From the NCBI RefSeq assembly GCF_009758205.1, contig NZ_WRXN01000004.1, positions 372,001 through 436,000 on the forward strand: 64,000 nt of DNA, read 5' to 3'. Shown piece by piece: positions 36,563 to 46,438 of this stretch. Position 1 is the stretch's first letter. Each line of letters begins with the position of its first letter. The notes under the pieces are model-generated. The model was not told the DNA's origin, did no database searches, and was given only the letters and a program-made list of their open reading frames with translations. The position numbers were made by a program, and so were the translations under genes. This DNA comes from Chitinophaga tropicalis (GTDB lineage Bacteria; Bacteroidota; Bacteroidia; Chitinophagales; Chitinophagaceae).

Positions 36563-39500
36563 TTAAAGTGTCAACTGGATACCCGTAGTAACTATTCTTA
36601 AAGGCGCTGTACCTACCTGGGTTTCAGGATCTGCTCCCTGGTAACCGGAGAAGGTAAGCAGGTTCTGTCCCTGTATGTACAGGCGGCATAATTTCAGTTT
36701 CAGCCTTTTGCTCAATGCTTCAGGCATAATATAAGAGAGTTGAACATTCTTTAACCGCAGGTAACTGGCATCTACATACGATGCACTGGAAAGTCCGAGG
36801 ATCTCATTGTTATCATACGCCGGAATACCGGGGGTGGCCGTTGCACGTGGTACCATAGTAACATCTCCCGGGTGTTGCCAGCGGTCCAGCGCGGCAATGG
36901 TCTGGTTTCTCAGATCGCCGGGTTTGTTGACAATGATCTTCCCCTGTTGTTTTACAAACTGGCAGAAGACTTCCAGCCTGAAAGCGCCGTATTGAATATC
37001 ATTTCGGAAGCCTCCGTAAAATACGGGGTCTGTGTTGGAGATGGTGGTATAATCTGCTCCGGCCGTCAGACTACCGTCTCCGTTATAGTCTTTGAACGTG
37101 GCGACGCCTGTCTGCGGATCTACGCCTTTGAAGCGATAGCCTCTTACAATATTGAGTGACTGTCCTATAATATACTGATTGGCGTAGGAAGAAGAGGCGA
37201 GGTCCTGGAATTCCAGGAGCCGGTTATTAAAAAAGGAGATATTGGCAGAACTATTCCAGGTGAGGCGGGACGTATTGATATTCTTTGCCTGCACTTCAAA
37301 CTCCCATCCTGTGTTTTCCACTTTTGCCGGGAGGTTGGCCTGGTAACTGGTAAAGCCGGTAATGCCGGGCAGCTGGTATCCTACCAGCTGATTGCTGCTA
37401 CGGTTATAGTACCTGGCAGCAGAGAAGAATATGCGGTTATCTAGAAAACCCAGTTCCAGGGCTGCTTCCATCTTCTTATTCTCTTCCCAGCTGTAATTGT
37501 TATTGGCGATACGCAGTGGACGGAGGGTATTGGATCCCTGGTAATTGGTATTCACTCCGTAGTTGCTCATATACTGGTAGTCAGGTATCTGGTCGTTGCC
37601 GGTAAGTCCGCCGCTGGCCCGGAGCTTACCATAGCTGACCCAGGTCAGGTCTTTCATGAAATTTTCCTGGGAGAAGATCCATCCCAGGCCTATTGCGCCA
37701 AAGTTCCCGAACTGTTTACCGGGGCCAAAGCGGGAAGATCCGTCCCGGCGGTAGCTGATGTTAAGCAGGTATTTGCTTTGCCAGTCGTACGTAAGGCGGG
37801 TAAAGAAGGAGATATACCGGTACATGGTATATGTATCCGGGGGGCGGATGATGGTATCTGCTTCGCTGAGATTGCCCAGCATGGATTCATTCTGGTACCC
37901 CTGTCCTTCTGCCAGCCGGCCTGTCTTTACTGTTTGCTGCCAGGTGCCACCTACCAGCAGCTGCAGTTTGCCTTTGGCAATATTCAGCTTATAATCCGCC
38001 TGTGGTTCTATGATATAAGATTCCCTGTCATTTTCTGCTTCTCTTGTAAAACTTATGGGAGCGTTCTGCGGATGTTGTGCTGACTGGGGGAAGATAAACA
38101 GCTGGTGCATGCTGATATTTGACATGCCCAGGCTGGTTTTCAGCTGTAGGCCCGGTAGCAGGCGATAGCGCAGTACGGCGTTGGTGAGCAGGTTATTGGT
38201 TTTGCTGGTGGTTTTCTGTCGCAGCCATGCTTCCGGATTATCGAAGGAAGAGCCCCAGAACAGCGCCCCTGACTGATCGTACAGAGGATAATTGGGTGGC
38301 AGGTTGGCGAAGGAAGACAGGTCGTTGGCGATGCTTCTGTTCCTGTCTGCCGTGAAGCTTGCTGTCAGTGAGGCATCGAGCCGGTGGTCCGGATTGTAAT
38401 GCTGCAGGCTAAGATGTGCCCCGCCCCGGCGGTAGCTGAGGTTGGCCGGCATTACGGAACCTTCGCTGTAGTAGTTACCGCCCACACGAAAGGTAGTGGT
38501 GCTGCTGCCGCCGGAAAGGGTTACCTGTGCGTTGGTGATGGGAGCAGTGCCTCCTGTCAGCCTGCGCTGCCAGTTGATGCTGCGGGTAGTATCCCAGACA
38601 AACAGGTCAGGAGCTTCTGCTGCTGTAGGCGTAACCCCGTCATTTTTAAACGCTTCCCTGCGCAGGCTCAGGTACTGGCTGGTATTGAGCATGGATGTAT
38701 AACCTGCAGTAACGCCTACGCCGGTATTAAAATTAAGGTCTGTTTTCAGGTGTCCCGGTTTGCCTTTTTTAGTAGTGATCAGCACTACACCATTTGCTCC
38801 GCGGGAGCCGTAGATGGCTGTGGCATCTGCGTCCTTGAGGATATCTATGCTTTCTATATCTGAGGGGTTGATGCTGTTGAAGGGGCTGATCCTGCCTGCT
38901 GCGTTCAGGAGGGATTCCACATTATTGAGCGGGGTAATATCGAACGGCACTCCATCTACAATAAACAGTGGATCGTTACCAGCAGCAATGGAATTCCTGC
39001 CGCGGATAAAGAGTTTGATCTGCGCTCCGGGTAAGCCGCTGGTATTGGTGACCTGTATGCCGGGTACCTGTCCCTGCAGGGCGGCCAGGGGATTGGCTAC
39101 TGGCTGGGCCGCCAGCTGGGAGGCGCTGACAGTACTTACAGAACCTGTGAGCATACGACGGCTGCTGGAGCCATAGCCTATTACTACTGTGGCGTCCAGG
39201 CTGTTCACTGCATCAGAAAGTTCTATTTCATGAAATTTTACGCTGCTGAGTACAGTATCTACAGGAGTATATCCGAGGGAAGAGATGCGGAGAGGTGCAT
39301 GGCTGGCCAGGTGGTAAAGGGTGAAAACGCCGTCTGTTCCTGTTGTGGCCCCCCTGGAAGTTCCTTTTACTACTATGGTAACGCCGGGAATGGGTATACC
39401 GCCTGAAGCGGTTATCCTTCCGCGGATGGTAACGGAAAGCGTATCCTTAAGCGGAGGGCCGGCTTCCGGAGCCGCGAGGGGTTGCAGGAAGATCCTGCGG

Positions 39501-39796
39501 CCTTCGAGCAACCAGGTAACGTTCCTGTTCCGCAATACGAAGGTGAGCACTTTCTCCCAGGGCATATCCGTAAAGTTCAGGGAAACTTTTTCAGCGTCAT
39601 TAATAGCGGCATTATCGTATGCGAAGTGTAGTCCGGTCTGTTTGCTGATAGTTTTGAAAACGTGGCTGAGTGGGATATTGTTGCCGGAAATGGTTATCCT
39701 GCCGGTATCGGCCTTCTGTTGCGCATCCGCAATGACCGGCAGCAGCAGACAGCAAATGAGCACAAGGATTTCATAAGCCCGAACAAGCTTTACCAT
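36563..39796 (-). CDS. SusC-family transporter with STN signalling domain
   Basis: This 1077-residue TonB-dependent transporter carries an N-terminal STN domain (about residues 30-110: LSHVFKTISKQTGLHFAYDN). That domain signals substrate capture to FecR across the periplasm. A carboxypeptidase-regulatory-like domain (about 122-200), the ATVVIGYGSSSRR plug start and the barrel follow. The C-terminus is GIQLTL rather than aromatic. The gene order sigma, FecR, STN-SusC, SusD is the standard trans-envelope relay of Bacteroidota. The substrate is unknown. Confidence 0.95.
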   Translation of the reverse strand: MVKLVRAYEILVLICCLLLPVIADAQQKADTGRITISGNNIPLSHVFKTISKQTGLHFAYDNAAINDAEKVSLNFTDMPWEKVLTFVLRNRNVTWLLEGRRIFLQPLAAPEAGPPLKDTLSVTIRGRITASGGIPIPGVTIVVKGTSRGATTGTDGVFTLYHLASHAPLRISSLGYTPVDTVLSSVKFHEIELSDAVNSLDATVVIGYGSSSRRMLTGSVSTVSASQLAAQPVANPLAALQGQVPGIQVTNTSGLPGAQIKLFIRGRNSIAAGNDPLFIVDGVPFDITPLNNVESLLNAAGRISPFNSINPSDIESIDILKDADATAIYGSRGANGVVLITTKKGKPGHLKTDLNFNTGVGVTAGYTSMLNTSQYLSLRREAFKNDGVTPTAAEAPDLFVWDTTRSINWQRRLTGGTAPITNAQVTLSGGSSTTTFRVGGNYYSEGSVMPANLSYRRGGAHLSLQHYNPDHRLDASLTASFTADRNRSIANDLSSFANLPPNYPLYDQSGALFWGSSFDNPEAWLRQKTTSKTNNLLTNAVLRYRLLPGLQLKTSLGMSNISMHQLFIFPQSAQHPQNAPISFTREAENDRESYIIEPQADYKLNIAKGKLQLLVGGTWQQTVKTGRLAEGQGYQNESMLGNLSEADTIIRPPDTYTMYRYISFFTRLTYDWQSKYLLNISYRRDGSSRFGPGKQFGNFGAIGLGWIFSQENFMKDLTWVSYGKLRASGGLTGNDQIPDYQYMSNYGVNTNYQGSNTLRPLRIANNNYSWEENKKMEAALELGFLDNRIFFSAARYYNRSSNQLVGYQLPGITGFTSYQANLPAKVENTGWEFEVQAKNINTSRLTWNSSANISFFNNRLLEFQDLASSSYANQYIIGQSLNIVRGYRFKGVDPQTGVATFKDYNGDGSLTAGADYTTISNTDPVFYGGFRNDIQYGAFRLEVFCQFVKQQGKIIVNKPGDLRNQTIAALDRWQHPGDVTMVPRATATPGIPAYDNNEILGLSSASYVDASYLRLKNVQLSYIMPEALSKRLKLKLCRLYIQGQNLLTFSGYQGADPETQVGTAPLRIVTTGIQLTL

Positions 39797-39847
39797 TATA
39801 CGTTTTTCTGGTATGGATATTAGTTGGCTTTCCCGGAAGATGTGGCC

Positions 39848-41077
39848 TTATTTTGGACTAAGATATATCTTATCCCCGGTAATATTATATGTTATACCTG
39901 ATATTGGCCCAAGACTTTCTAAAAATTCTGTAACGGGGCGGTCCCTTTCTATTACTCCTGTCAGCATTTTATTGGCCAGTTGCGGGTCCCGGAAGACAAG
40001 TTCTTTACCGAACCAGTGGAATAATACTGCACTCAGACTACTCAAAGGTTTGTTATAATATGCGTATTCTCCTTTTCTCCAGGCCAGCGTAACGGCTTCG
40101 TCAAATGAATTGACCTTTTGGCCCAGGCCTTTGTGATATACAGTTTCCTGTCCTGGTTCCAGGATCACGCCTGCTTCTTCCTTTATGCTTGTCATAATGC
40201 TGCCTTCAACGAGCGAAGTGACAACCAGAGTGTCATAATATGCATTGACATTAAATGATGTGCCGAGTACGCGTATAGCGGTTTCGGGGGTATGTACGAT
40301 AAAGGGATGGTTTGCATCCGGGGCGACGGAGAAATAGGCTTCTCCTTCGAGGTAGACTTCTCTTTTATTGCCGGAAAAGGCGAATGGGAAGCGCAGGGTA
40401 GAAAAGGCATTGAGATGAACGATAGAGCCGTCGGCCAGTTTAACCTTATAATCCTTGCCGGTGGGTACAAAAAGTGTATTCCAGCCGGAAGCATCCTTAG
40501 CCGGGGTAAAAGACAGCTGACCATCTGCGGGGTGCAGGCTGGCTTTTTCTACAGAAATGACCTTACCATTATTCCCGGTAAGAGAGAGCGTATCTCCATT
40601 ATCCAGCAAAAGCTGTACATCTCCGAAAACGGCTTTGCCGGTGGCATACCTGTCTGCAAATGGTGATGTGGCCCCACCTTTGGGGGCGAGCCCTGATAAC
40701 ATCCAGATACTGCTGGCAACGATAAAAATGACGGCGGCTGCAAGCCACCATCTGGAATTGGTATTCTGCTTATTTAGTTTATTTAAAGGAATTTCCCGGG
40801 CGGGCAACTGAGTATCAATACTCACTATTACTGTATGCTGTTTCTCCTGGTCTCCATGCAGCAGCGAGAGCACATTGCTCCAGGCCCTTTCATTATGGAG
40901 GTCGTTCATGAAATCAGGGCCCGCTACATCCCGGGCGCTTTCCAGTTCTTCCAGGCAGCGGCGTACGCTTTCATCCTGACTGGCAACGCGTTCCAGGTAT
41001 TTATTGTCTTCCTCACTGATATCACCACTCAACTTCTCCAGTATCAGCTGAAAGATATGTTCTTCGTTATGACTCAT
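39848..41077 (-). CDS. FecR-family anti-sigma/signal transducer
   Basis: This 409-residue inner-membrane protein holds the cognate sigma factor inactive until the STN-transporter signals. The cytosolic N-terminal part (1-108) has one transmembrane helix after it (WWLAAAVIFIVASSIWMLSG, about 110-130). The periplasmic FecR domain follows (VPTGKDYKVKLADGSIVHLN, then EGEAYFSVAPD), with a C-terminal STN-like segment (DRPVTEFLESLGPISGI). It lies 54 nt after the sigma gene and 51 nt before the STN-SusC gene. Confidence 0.95.
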   Translation of the reverse strand: MSHNEEHIFQLILEKLSGDISEEDNKYLERVASQDESVRRCLEELESARDVAGPDFMNDLHNERAWSNVLSLLHGDQEKQHTVIVSIDTQLPAREIPLNKLNKQNTNSRWWLAAAVIFIVASSIWMLSGLAPKGGATSPFADRYATGKAVFGDVQLLLDNGDTLSLTGNNGKVISVEKASLHPADGQLSFTPAKDASGWNTLFVPTGKDYKVKLADGSIVHLNAFSTLRFPFAFSGNKREVYLEGEAYFSVAPDANHPFIVHTPETAIRVLGTSFNVNAYYDTLVVTSLVEGSIMTSIKEEAGVILEPGQETVYHKGLGQKVNSFDEAVTLAWRKGEYAYYNKPLSSLSAVLFHWFGKELVFRDPQLANKMLTGVIERDRPVTEFLESLGPISGITYNITGDKIYLSPK

Positions 41078-41131
41078 GCGGGTAGAACAGAAGATTAATA
41101 TTTAATTGGCGATAGGTTTTTCTCCGGCTTT

Positions 41132-41653
41132 TCATAGTCTGATCTGAAGCCTTAAGGCCTTTAGGGCAGCATTACACTTTGCTTTCAAGGTACGGATACT
41201 TTTTTGAAGTATTGCTAAAAAATCCCAGGAATGTTTTTTATAATCTGACAGCAGTGATAAGCTGACGCCTCCCTGGTATTCCAGCGCTACCTGTTTCCTG
41301 TATTGCATCATATAACCCGGAAGCGGTAATACTACCTCCTGCATCAGCAGTAATCCCGGATCGTTAGACAGCCGTCCGTCCGACTGTCCTTTTTTGATCA
41401 GGTTAACACAGCTGTTGTGCACCATCCTATAAAAATAGCCACCTACAGAATGTTCTATCTCCAGGTACAACTTTTCTTCCCAAACCTGTACAAATACATG
41501 CCTCACCAGCTGCTCAGCTTCTTCCATGCTGTTCAGCATCATACGGGCTTTCAGGCAAAGAGGCTTATAATATTTCATAAAGAAGTACTGATAGGCCTTT
41601 ATTTCACCGTCTTTTAACGCCAGAAGCATTACAGAATCGTCCGTGTGCTGCAT
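41132..41653 (-). CDS. ECF sigma factor of the FecI/FecR type
   Basis: This 173-residue sigma factor has region 2 at about 15-85 (AYQYFFMKYYKPLCLKARMM, then YFYRMVHNSCVNLIK). Region 4 (about 115-165, SLLSDYKKHSWDFLAILQKS then IRTLKAKCNAALKALRL) retains the last helix but its helix-turn-helix is poorly conserved. It is the first gene of the FecR relay and probably controls the STN-SusC/SusD pair. It may read a divergent promoter. Confidence 0.85.
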   Translation of the reverse strand: MQHTDDSVMLLALKDGEIKAYQYFFMKYYKPLCLKARMMLNSMEEAEQLVRHVFVQVWEEKLYLEIEHSVGGYFYRMVHNSCVNLIKKGQSDGRLSNDPGLLLMQEVVLPLPGYMMQYRKQVALEYQGGVSLSLLSDYKKHSWDFLAILQKSIRTLKAKCNAALKALRLQIRL

Positions 41654-41796
41654 ACAGTAAGATTTGGAGTTGTTGACGTAAATATCAGATTTCCCGATAC
41701 TTTAAAGAGTTAACTACATGTTAACACGTACATAATACGCTTTATGATAAGTCCAGATCCAAGCCTGCAGCCAGCTGGCGGAAAATGAAAATATGA

Positions 41797-44700
41797 TCAG
41801 ATCCTGCTGTTATCATACAACCATACCCGCAACAGGGACACCAGCTGATCTATATCGACTGGTTTAGAGATATAATCAGACGCTCCGGCCTTAATACATT
41901 TCTCCCTGTCTCCTACCATTGTTCTGGCAGTAACGGCCAGGATGGGCAGCTGCCTGTAAGCGGGTAACTGCCTGATCTGCCGGATGGTTTCGTAACCGTC
42001 CATTTCAGGCATCATCATATCCATCAGTACAATATCCACTTTACTGTTGCTGGCCAGCTGTTCTATAGCTTCTTTGCCGTCCAGCGCTGAAACGATGTTC
42101 ATCTTATGCTGCTCCAGCGCTTTTGTAAGAGAGAAAATATTACGTACATCATCGTCTGCTATCAGTACTGTTTTGCCTTCGAGTATTTCTTTCAGCGGCG
42201 CCTGTTGTTTGCGTGGTGGTTTCCCCCCTCCTTTCTCTTCCACCAGATGCAGGAACAGGGCTACCTCGTCCAGCATACGCTGGTAAGAATGCGCCGTTTT
42301 GATCACGATAGAATCAGCATACTGACGTATACGGTTTTCCTCGGCGCGGGAAAGGTTCTTGCCCGTAAAGATGATGATAGGCAGGTTCTCCAGTCCGGGG
42401 TTTCGTTTCACGGTTTCCAGCGTTTCATAGGCCTGCTGGTCAGGTACGCCCATATCGAGGATCACGCAATTCACATCTTTTTCCAGCAGGGCTGTTACAC
42501 CATTGCCGATATTGCCGGCAATCTCCGTACTGACGTTGAAGTTTTCCAGGAAATAAGCAAGGGCCTGTGCATGTTTGGGATTTTCTTCCACTATCAGCAC
42601 TTTCCCCGGGTTACTGTTCAGCATATTTTCCAGCTGCTGGAAGATACGGGGCATCTGGTCCAGCGCTAACGGTTTGTTAATGAAGTCTACAGCGCCTTTC
42701 TGCAGGCTTTCCTTTTTGGCTTCGAGAGACGAGATTATATGCACGGGAATATGACGGGTAGACAGGTTGGATTTCAACGCTTCCATCACCTCCCAACCAC
42801 TCTTAACGGGCAATACAATGTCCAGCAGGATAGCCAGCGGCTTATATCGTTTTGCCATCTCTATGCCATCGTCTCCCCGTACAGCCACTATCCCTTTATA
42901 TCCCTGTTTACGGGTAAAGTCCAGCAGAATGTTGGCATACCTGGTATCGTCCTCTACAATGAGCACTACTTTGTCTTCCGATGTGATAGTCTGACGGTCG
43001 TCCGGGATCTCCGCCGGAATCTCATCGGCTATATAATGTGCATTAATATGATGTTGCCTGGCTTGTTTTGCATCCTGCCATACCTCTTCTGCCTGCTGCC
43101 GGGTGGGTGGTGTTATTTTTTCTTCTGTTCCCGGGAGCGGATGAATGGGAATGGTCACTATAAATTCACTTCCCTGGCCGGCATCGCTGTTCAGCCGTAT
43201 CTCGCCTTTCAGGAGCTTTGCCAGCTCGCGGCTGATAGAAAGTCCCAGGCCTGTACCACCGTATTTACGGCGGGTAGAACCATCTGCCTGCTGGAAGGCT
43301 TCAAAGATCACCTGTTGTTTATCCTGCGGAATGCCTATACCGGTATCTTTTACGGAAAAACGCACGTATCCTTCCTCTTCCGCCTCTTCCACCTGCAGCA
43401 AGACTGTTCCCCTGGCAGTAAATTTCAGCGCGTTAGAAAGCAGGTTCTTCAGTATCTGCTCCAGGCGCATTTTATCTGTTTCTATCAGTGCAGGGGCATT
43501 GTCATGTATGTTTACTTTCAGTTCCAGGTTCTTTTCACGGGCAATAGGCACAAAGAGGGATTCCATATCGGCACATATTTCATGTACCGGTATGGGCGCC
43601 AGCTCCAGTTCCATTTTACCGGCTTCTATTTTCGACAGGTCGAGTATTTCATCTATCAGGTCCAGCAACCCTTTGCCGGAGCTCTGGATGACACGGGCAG
43701 ATTCAACATGGTCTTCTGTAAGGTTGTTATTTTCAGCCATGAGACGGCTCAGCAGCAAAATGGAATTGAGAGGGGTGCGCAGTTCGTGGGACATATTAGC
43801 CAGGAACTCTGACTTGTATCTGGTGCCTATTTCCAGCTCTTCTGCTTTCTTCTGTATCTCCAGGTTTCGTTCTACTATTACCTGGTTACGTTCTTCCAGC
43901 AGCCGTGAGCGTTCTTCCAGTTCCTGGTTAGCCTGTTGCAGCTCTTCCTGTTGTACGCGCAGCTCTTCTTCGGAGGCCTGGAGTTTGGAGGCCTGGGCTT
44001 CCAGTTCTGTATTAATATTTTCCAATTCCCCATGTTGTACCTGCAGCTCTTCTGACTGGGCCTGGGTTTCTTCCAGCAGCTCCTGTAAGCGGCGGCGGTT
44101 CTCTGCTGCATTAACAGCAATACCGACATTGTGAGATACGGCTTCCAGGAAATGCAGCTCCCTGCTGGTATACGCAGTCAGGGATGCCAGTTCCAGGACA
44201 GCTTTTAAGCGTCCTTCATAGATCATAGGGACGGCTACTATATTGACAGGTTTTATTTCACCTGTGGCATAGCTGATAGCTATATTATCTGGTGGTACAT
44301 CTTTCAGCAGGAGCAGTTTACCATCTCTGGCGCATTGTCCTGAAAGGCCTTCTCCGAAGGCCAGTTTCCTGCGTTCCTCTATACCTGAAAAAGCATAGCT
44401 GCCGGCCAGTTCCAGCTGCTCTTTACCTGCTTTTATGTACAGAGCGCCCACCTGGCTACCTGTATACTCCGCCAGGAAAGCTACTACCTCTGAGGCAAGA
44501 GGCGCAATATCCAGCTCTCCCATCATACGGGTATTCAGCCCCGCAACACCGGTCTGGAACCATTCTTTCTCTGCCAGTTTAGTGAATGAGTTATCCAGCG
44601 AAACAGCCATCTTGTTCAATGAACCTGCCAGGATGCCGAGACTGTCCCGTTCATCCTCCTGAACGCGTATGCTGAAATTACCGGCAGATATCTCTCCGGC

Positions 44701-45396
44701 AATATCCCTGATAATGTTTATACGTTGGGTGATCTCTCTTTCTTTTTCCTCCAGCGCCTCATGCAGCGCTTTTCTTTCCTGGTAGTCGTTGTTCACACGT
44801 ATATAGAAAACGCAGGTAATAAGCAGGGACAGAATAGCGGCTATTACAATGACTACCGGCGTATAGCCGGATACGCGGTTAAGGTCCTGCGTACGTTCCT
44901 GCAGGAAGCGCTTTTCCCTTACTTCCATCACGCCGACCAGGCGACGGGCTTCTTCCGTTACCAGCCGCCCGCTCTGCAGGCTGTCAAAGCTGATAGCTTG
45001 TCCTGTGCGGCGGGCATCTATAGAAGATTGCAGCAATTTCTGGCGTCTTATAATAATTTCTTTGATCTGGTCTATTGTAGCTTGCTGTTCATAATTATCG
45101 GCAGTGAGTTCTTTGATATTGGCAAGGTGAGCAAGGGCGCTGTCAAATGCGCCTTTGTAAGGATCAAGAAATTTTTCATCGCCGGTAAGCAGGTAACCGC
45201 GCTGACCGGTCTCTGCATCTTTCATAATAGATAAGGTGTTTTCCAGCTCCAGTATCACCTGGTTGGTATGGTCAACCAAGAAAGCACTTTGCAGCAGGTT
45301 ACGGATACTATAGAAAGAGGCGACGGAGGTGACGGTAAGTAATAATAAGGATACTCCAAAGCCAATCAGCAGGTTTCTCTTAAAGGTCGTTTTCAT
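41797..45396 (-). CDS. Hybrid histidine kinase with CHASE3, HAMP, GAF and three receivers
   Basis: This 1199-residue sensor kinase has two transmembrane helices (about 10-30 and 181-200) flanking a periplasmic CHASE3 domain (DAETGQRGYLLTGDEKFL). HAMP (about 200-270), GAF (about 300-435) and a long coiled coil (about 445-530) follow. The core has HisKA (NMSHELRTPLN, His537) and HATPase (GIGIPQDKQQVIFEAFQQAD). Three receivers close the chain at about 820-935, 945-1060 and 1080-1195. The second receiver begins VEEN rather than with the usual acidic pair, so its metal site is weaker. The array suggests a phosphorelay. No output regulator is adjacent. Confidence 0.95.
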   Translation of the reverse strand: MKTTFKRNLLIGFGVSLLLLTVTSVASFYSIRNLLQSAFLVDHTNQVILELENTLSIMKDAETGQRGYLLTGDEKFLDPYKGAFDSALAHLANIKELTADNYEQQATIDQIKEIIIRRQKLLQSSIDARRTGQAISFDSLQSGRLVTEEARRLVGVMEVREKRFLQERTQDLNRVSGYTPVVIVIAAILSLLITCVFYIRVNNDYQERKALHEALEEKEREITQRINIIRDIAGEISAGNFSIRVQEDERDSLGILAGSLNKMAVSLDNSFTKLAEKEWFQTGVAGLNTRMMGELDIAPLASEVVAFLAEYTGSQVGALYIKAGKEQLELAGSYAFSGIEERRKLAFGEGLSGQCARDGKLLLLKDVPPDNIAISYATGEIKPVNIVAVPMIYEGRLKAVLELASLTAYTSRELHFLEAVSHNVGIAVNAAENRRRLQELLEETQAQSEELQVQHGELENINTELEAQASKLQASEEELRVQQEELQQANQELEERSRLLEERNQVIVERNLEIQKKAEELEIGTRYKSEFLANMSHELRTPLNSILLLSRLMAENNNLTEDHVESARVIQSSGKGLLDLIDEILDLSKIEAGKMELELAPIPVHEICADMESLFVPIAREKNLELKVNIHDNAPALIETDKMRLEQILKNLLSNALKFTARGTVLLQVEEAEEEGYVRFSVKDTGIGIPQDKQQVIFEAFQQADGSTRRKYGGTGLGLSISRELAKLLKGEIRLNSDAGQGSEFIVTIPIHPLPGTEEKITPPTRQQAEEVWQDAKQARQHHINAHYIADEIPAEIPDDRQTITSEDKVVLIVEDDTRYANILLDFTRKQGYKGIVAVRGDDGIEMAKRYKPLAILLDIVLPVKSGWEVMEALKSNLSTRHIPVHIISSLEAKKESLQKGAVDFINKPLALDQMPRIFQQLENMLNSNPGKVLIVEENPKHAQALAYFLENFNVSTEIAGNIGNGVTALLEKDVNCVILDMGVPDQQAYETLETVKRNPGLENLPIIIFTGKNLSRAEENRIRQYADSIVIKTAHSYQRMLDEVALFLHLVEEKGGGKPPRKQQAPLKEILEGKTVLIADDDVRNIFSLTKALEQHKMNIVSALDGKEAIEQLASNSKVDIVLMDMMMPEMDGYETIRQIRQLPAYRQLPILAVTARTMVGDREKCIKAGASDYISKPVDIDQLVSLLRVWLYDNSRI

Positions 45397-45490
45397 CTGA
45401 CAATGTCTTGATCAGTTAGATTATAAAGATAATTGGGCGAGGTGAGATTGCCAAGAGGAGCGGGTGTATTGGTTGGGTTTTAAATGGTTT

Positions 45491-45557
45491 CGCAAAAATT
45501 GCTTTTGCCTTCGGCAAAAGCAATTTTTGCGAGGGGGGGGGATGGCCTGCGGCCGGC
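45491..45557. repeat. Intergenic repeat element copy C
   Basis: A perfect 19-bp stem (45491-45509 with 45513-45531, TTC loop) is followed by a G-run and GGCCTGCGGCCGGC (45544-45557). It lies downstream of the minus-strand metallopeptidase (ends 45644) and upstream of the hybrid kinase start, so it can terminate the peptidase transcript. Confidence 0.85.
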
Positions 45558-45643
45558 AGGGAAATTATTTTCTGGTAAGATAGTTTGCCTATCTGCAGCC
45601 GGTCAAAGATATTTTCTGATAGCGCAGGCGAATCTGGTTTTGT

Positions 45644-46333
45644 CTATACCTCGGGCTGAGCTGCATATTCTGCCCACAACTCATCTACTGTCTTCCCGGT
45701 AAGCTTTTTCCAGATAGCATCAGTATAAGTCCTGGAACGCATGGCAACATCCAGCTTATCTATGATATCCTTCCGCTTTTTCTTTTCCAGCCAGAGGAAA
45801 AAGCGGGCAGTAATGCGATAGCTCTGTGTATAATGCTGTTTCTCATTATACGCCGGAAGTTTCCAGTTAGCGCTGGCATTGTCAACGCCAAAAACATAGC
45901 GAACATAATCAGCTATCCCTTCTGTCAACCACCAGGGGCCGGCATCGCCGGGATAGGCCTGTACCACATGCATGGCTTCATGGGTCACAACATCGATATC
46001 GTCCGGGTGCTGCCGGAACCATTCGGGGTTGAAGACTATTACACCTCCACTGGTAGCAGCTACACCATCATATCCGGGATCTATCACAAAGCTGACCTTA
46101 CGGGCTGTGTTGCGGTTAAAGCGTTTAGCCTCTGCAGGGTAGACCTGGAAGAACGTGTTGATGAGGCGCCGGCCTACTGCTGTGTCGAATGTGGTGGATT
46201 TGTTCGTGTATTCCAGGGTATAACCCTCACGGATGATTGTTTCATGCTGCACCTGGCTAAGAGCAGGTAATGTGCAGAGTGACAGGCATAGCAAGCCTGC
46301 AGCTCTTTTCAGACCTTGAGTTGAGTGGACCAT
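45644..46333 (-). CDS. Secreted metallopeptidase of the plant basic-secretory-protein type
   Basis: This 229-residue exported protein has a signal peptide ending near residue 27 (PALSQ). The zinc motif is HEAMH (His118 and His122, with Glu119 catalytic), and a downstream conserved segment LTEGIADYVRYVFG supplies likely further ligands. It resembles the basic secretory protein family first known from plants. The length is normal for that family. It would act as a secreted or periplasmic protease, with unknown substrate. It is monocistronic between element C and a truncated repeat copy. Confidence 0.85.
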   Translation of the reverse strand: MVHSTQGLKRAAGLLCLSLCTLPALSQVQHETIIREGYTLEYTNKSTTFDTAVGRRLINTFFQVYPAEAKRFNRNTARKVSFVIDPGYDGVAATSGGVIVFNPEWFRQHPDDIDVVTHEAMHVVQAYPGDAGPWWLTEGIADYVRYVFGVDNASANWKLPAYNEKQHYTQSYRITARFFLWLEKKKRKDIIDKLDVAMRSRTYTDAIWKKLTGKTVDELWAEYAAQPEV

Positions 46334-46410
46334 TTACGTGGGTTGTTTGTTACAAAATAAACGATGTCAAAATAACAATTATTTGCAGGGTATTAGTTAA
46401 ACTTTTTTTG

Positions 46411-46438
46411 CGCAGGGGATGGCTGGCCTGCGGCCGGC
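46411..46438. repeat. 3'-half copy of the intergenic repeat
   Basis: CGCAGGGGAT followed by GGCTGGCCTGCGGCCGGC (ending 46438) matches the right flank of element C, preceded by a T-run, but the left hairpin arm is absent. It overlaps the region just after the rmuC stop at 46439. Confidence 0.7.

Noticed and set aside
41709-41725. Twin GTTAAC palindromes upstream of the FecI-type sigma gene
   Set aside because: Six-base palindromes are too short to call without other copies.
42739-43812. Long plus-strand open frame opposite the hybrid kinase
   Set aside because: It is antisense to an intact, domain-rich kinase, and its translation has no recognisable domain.
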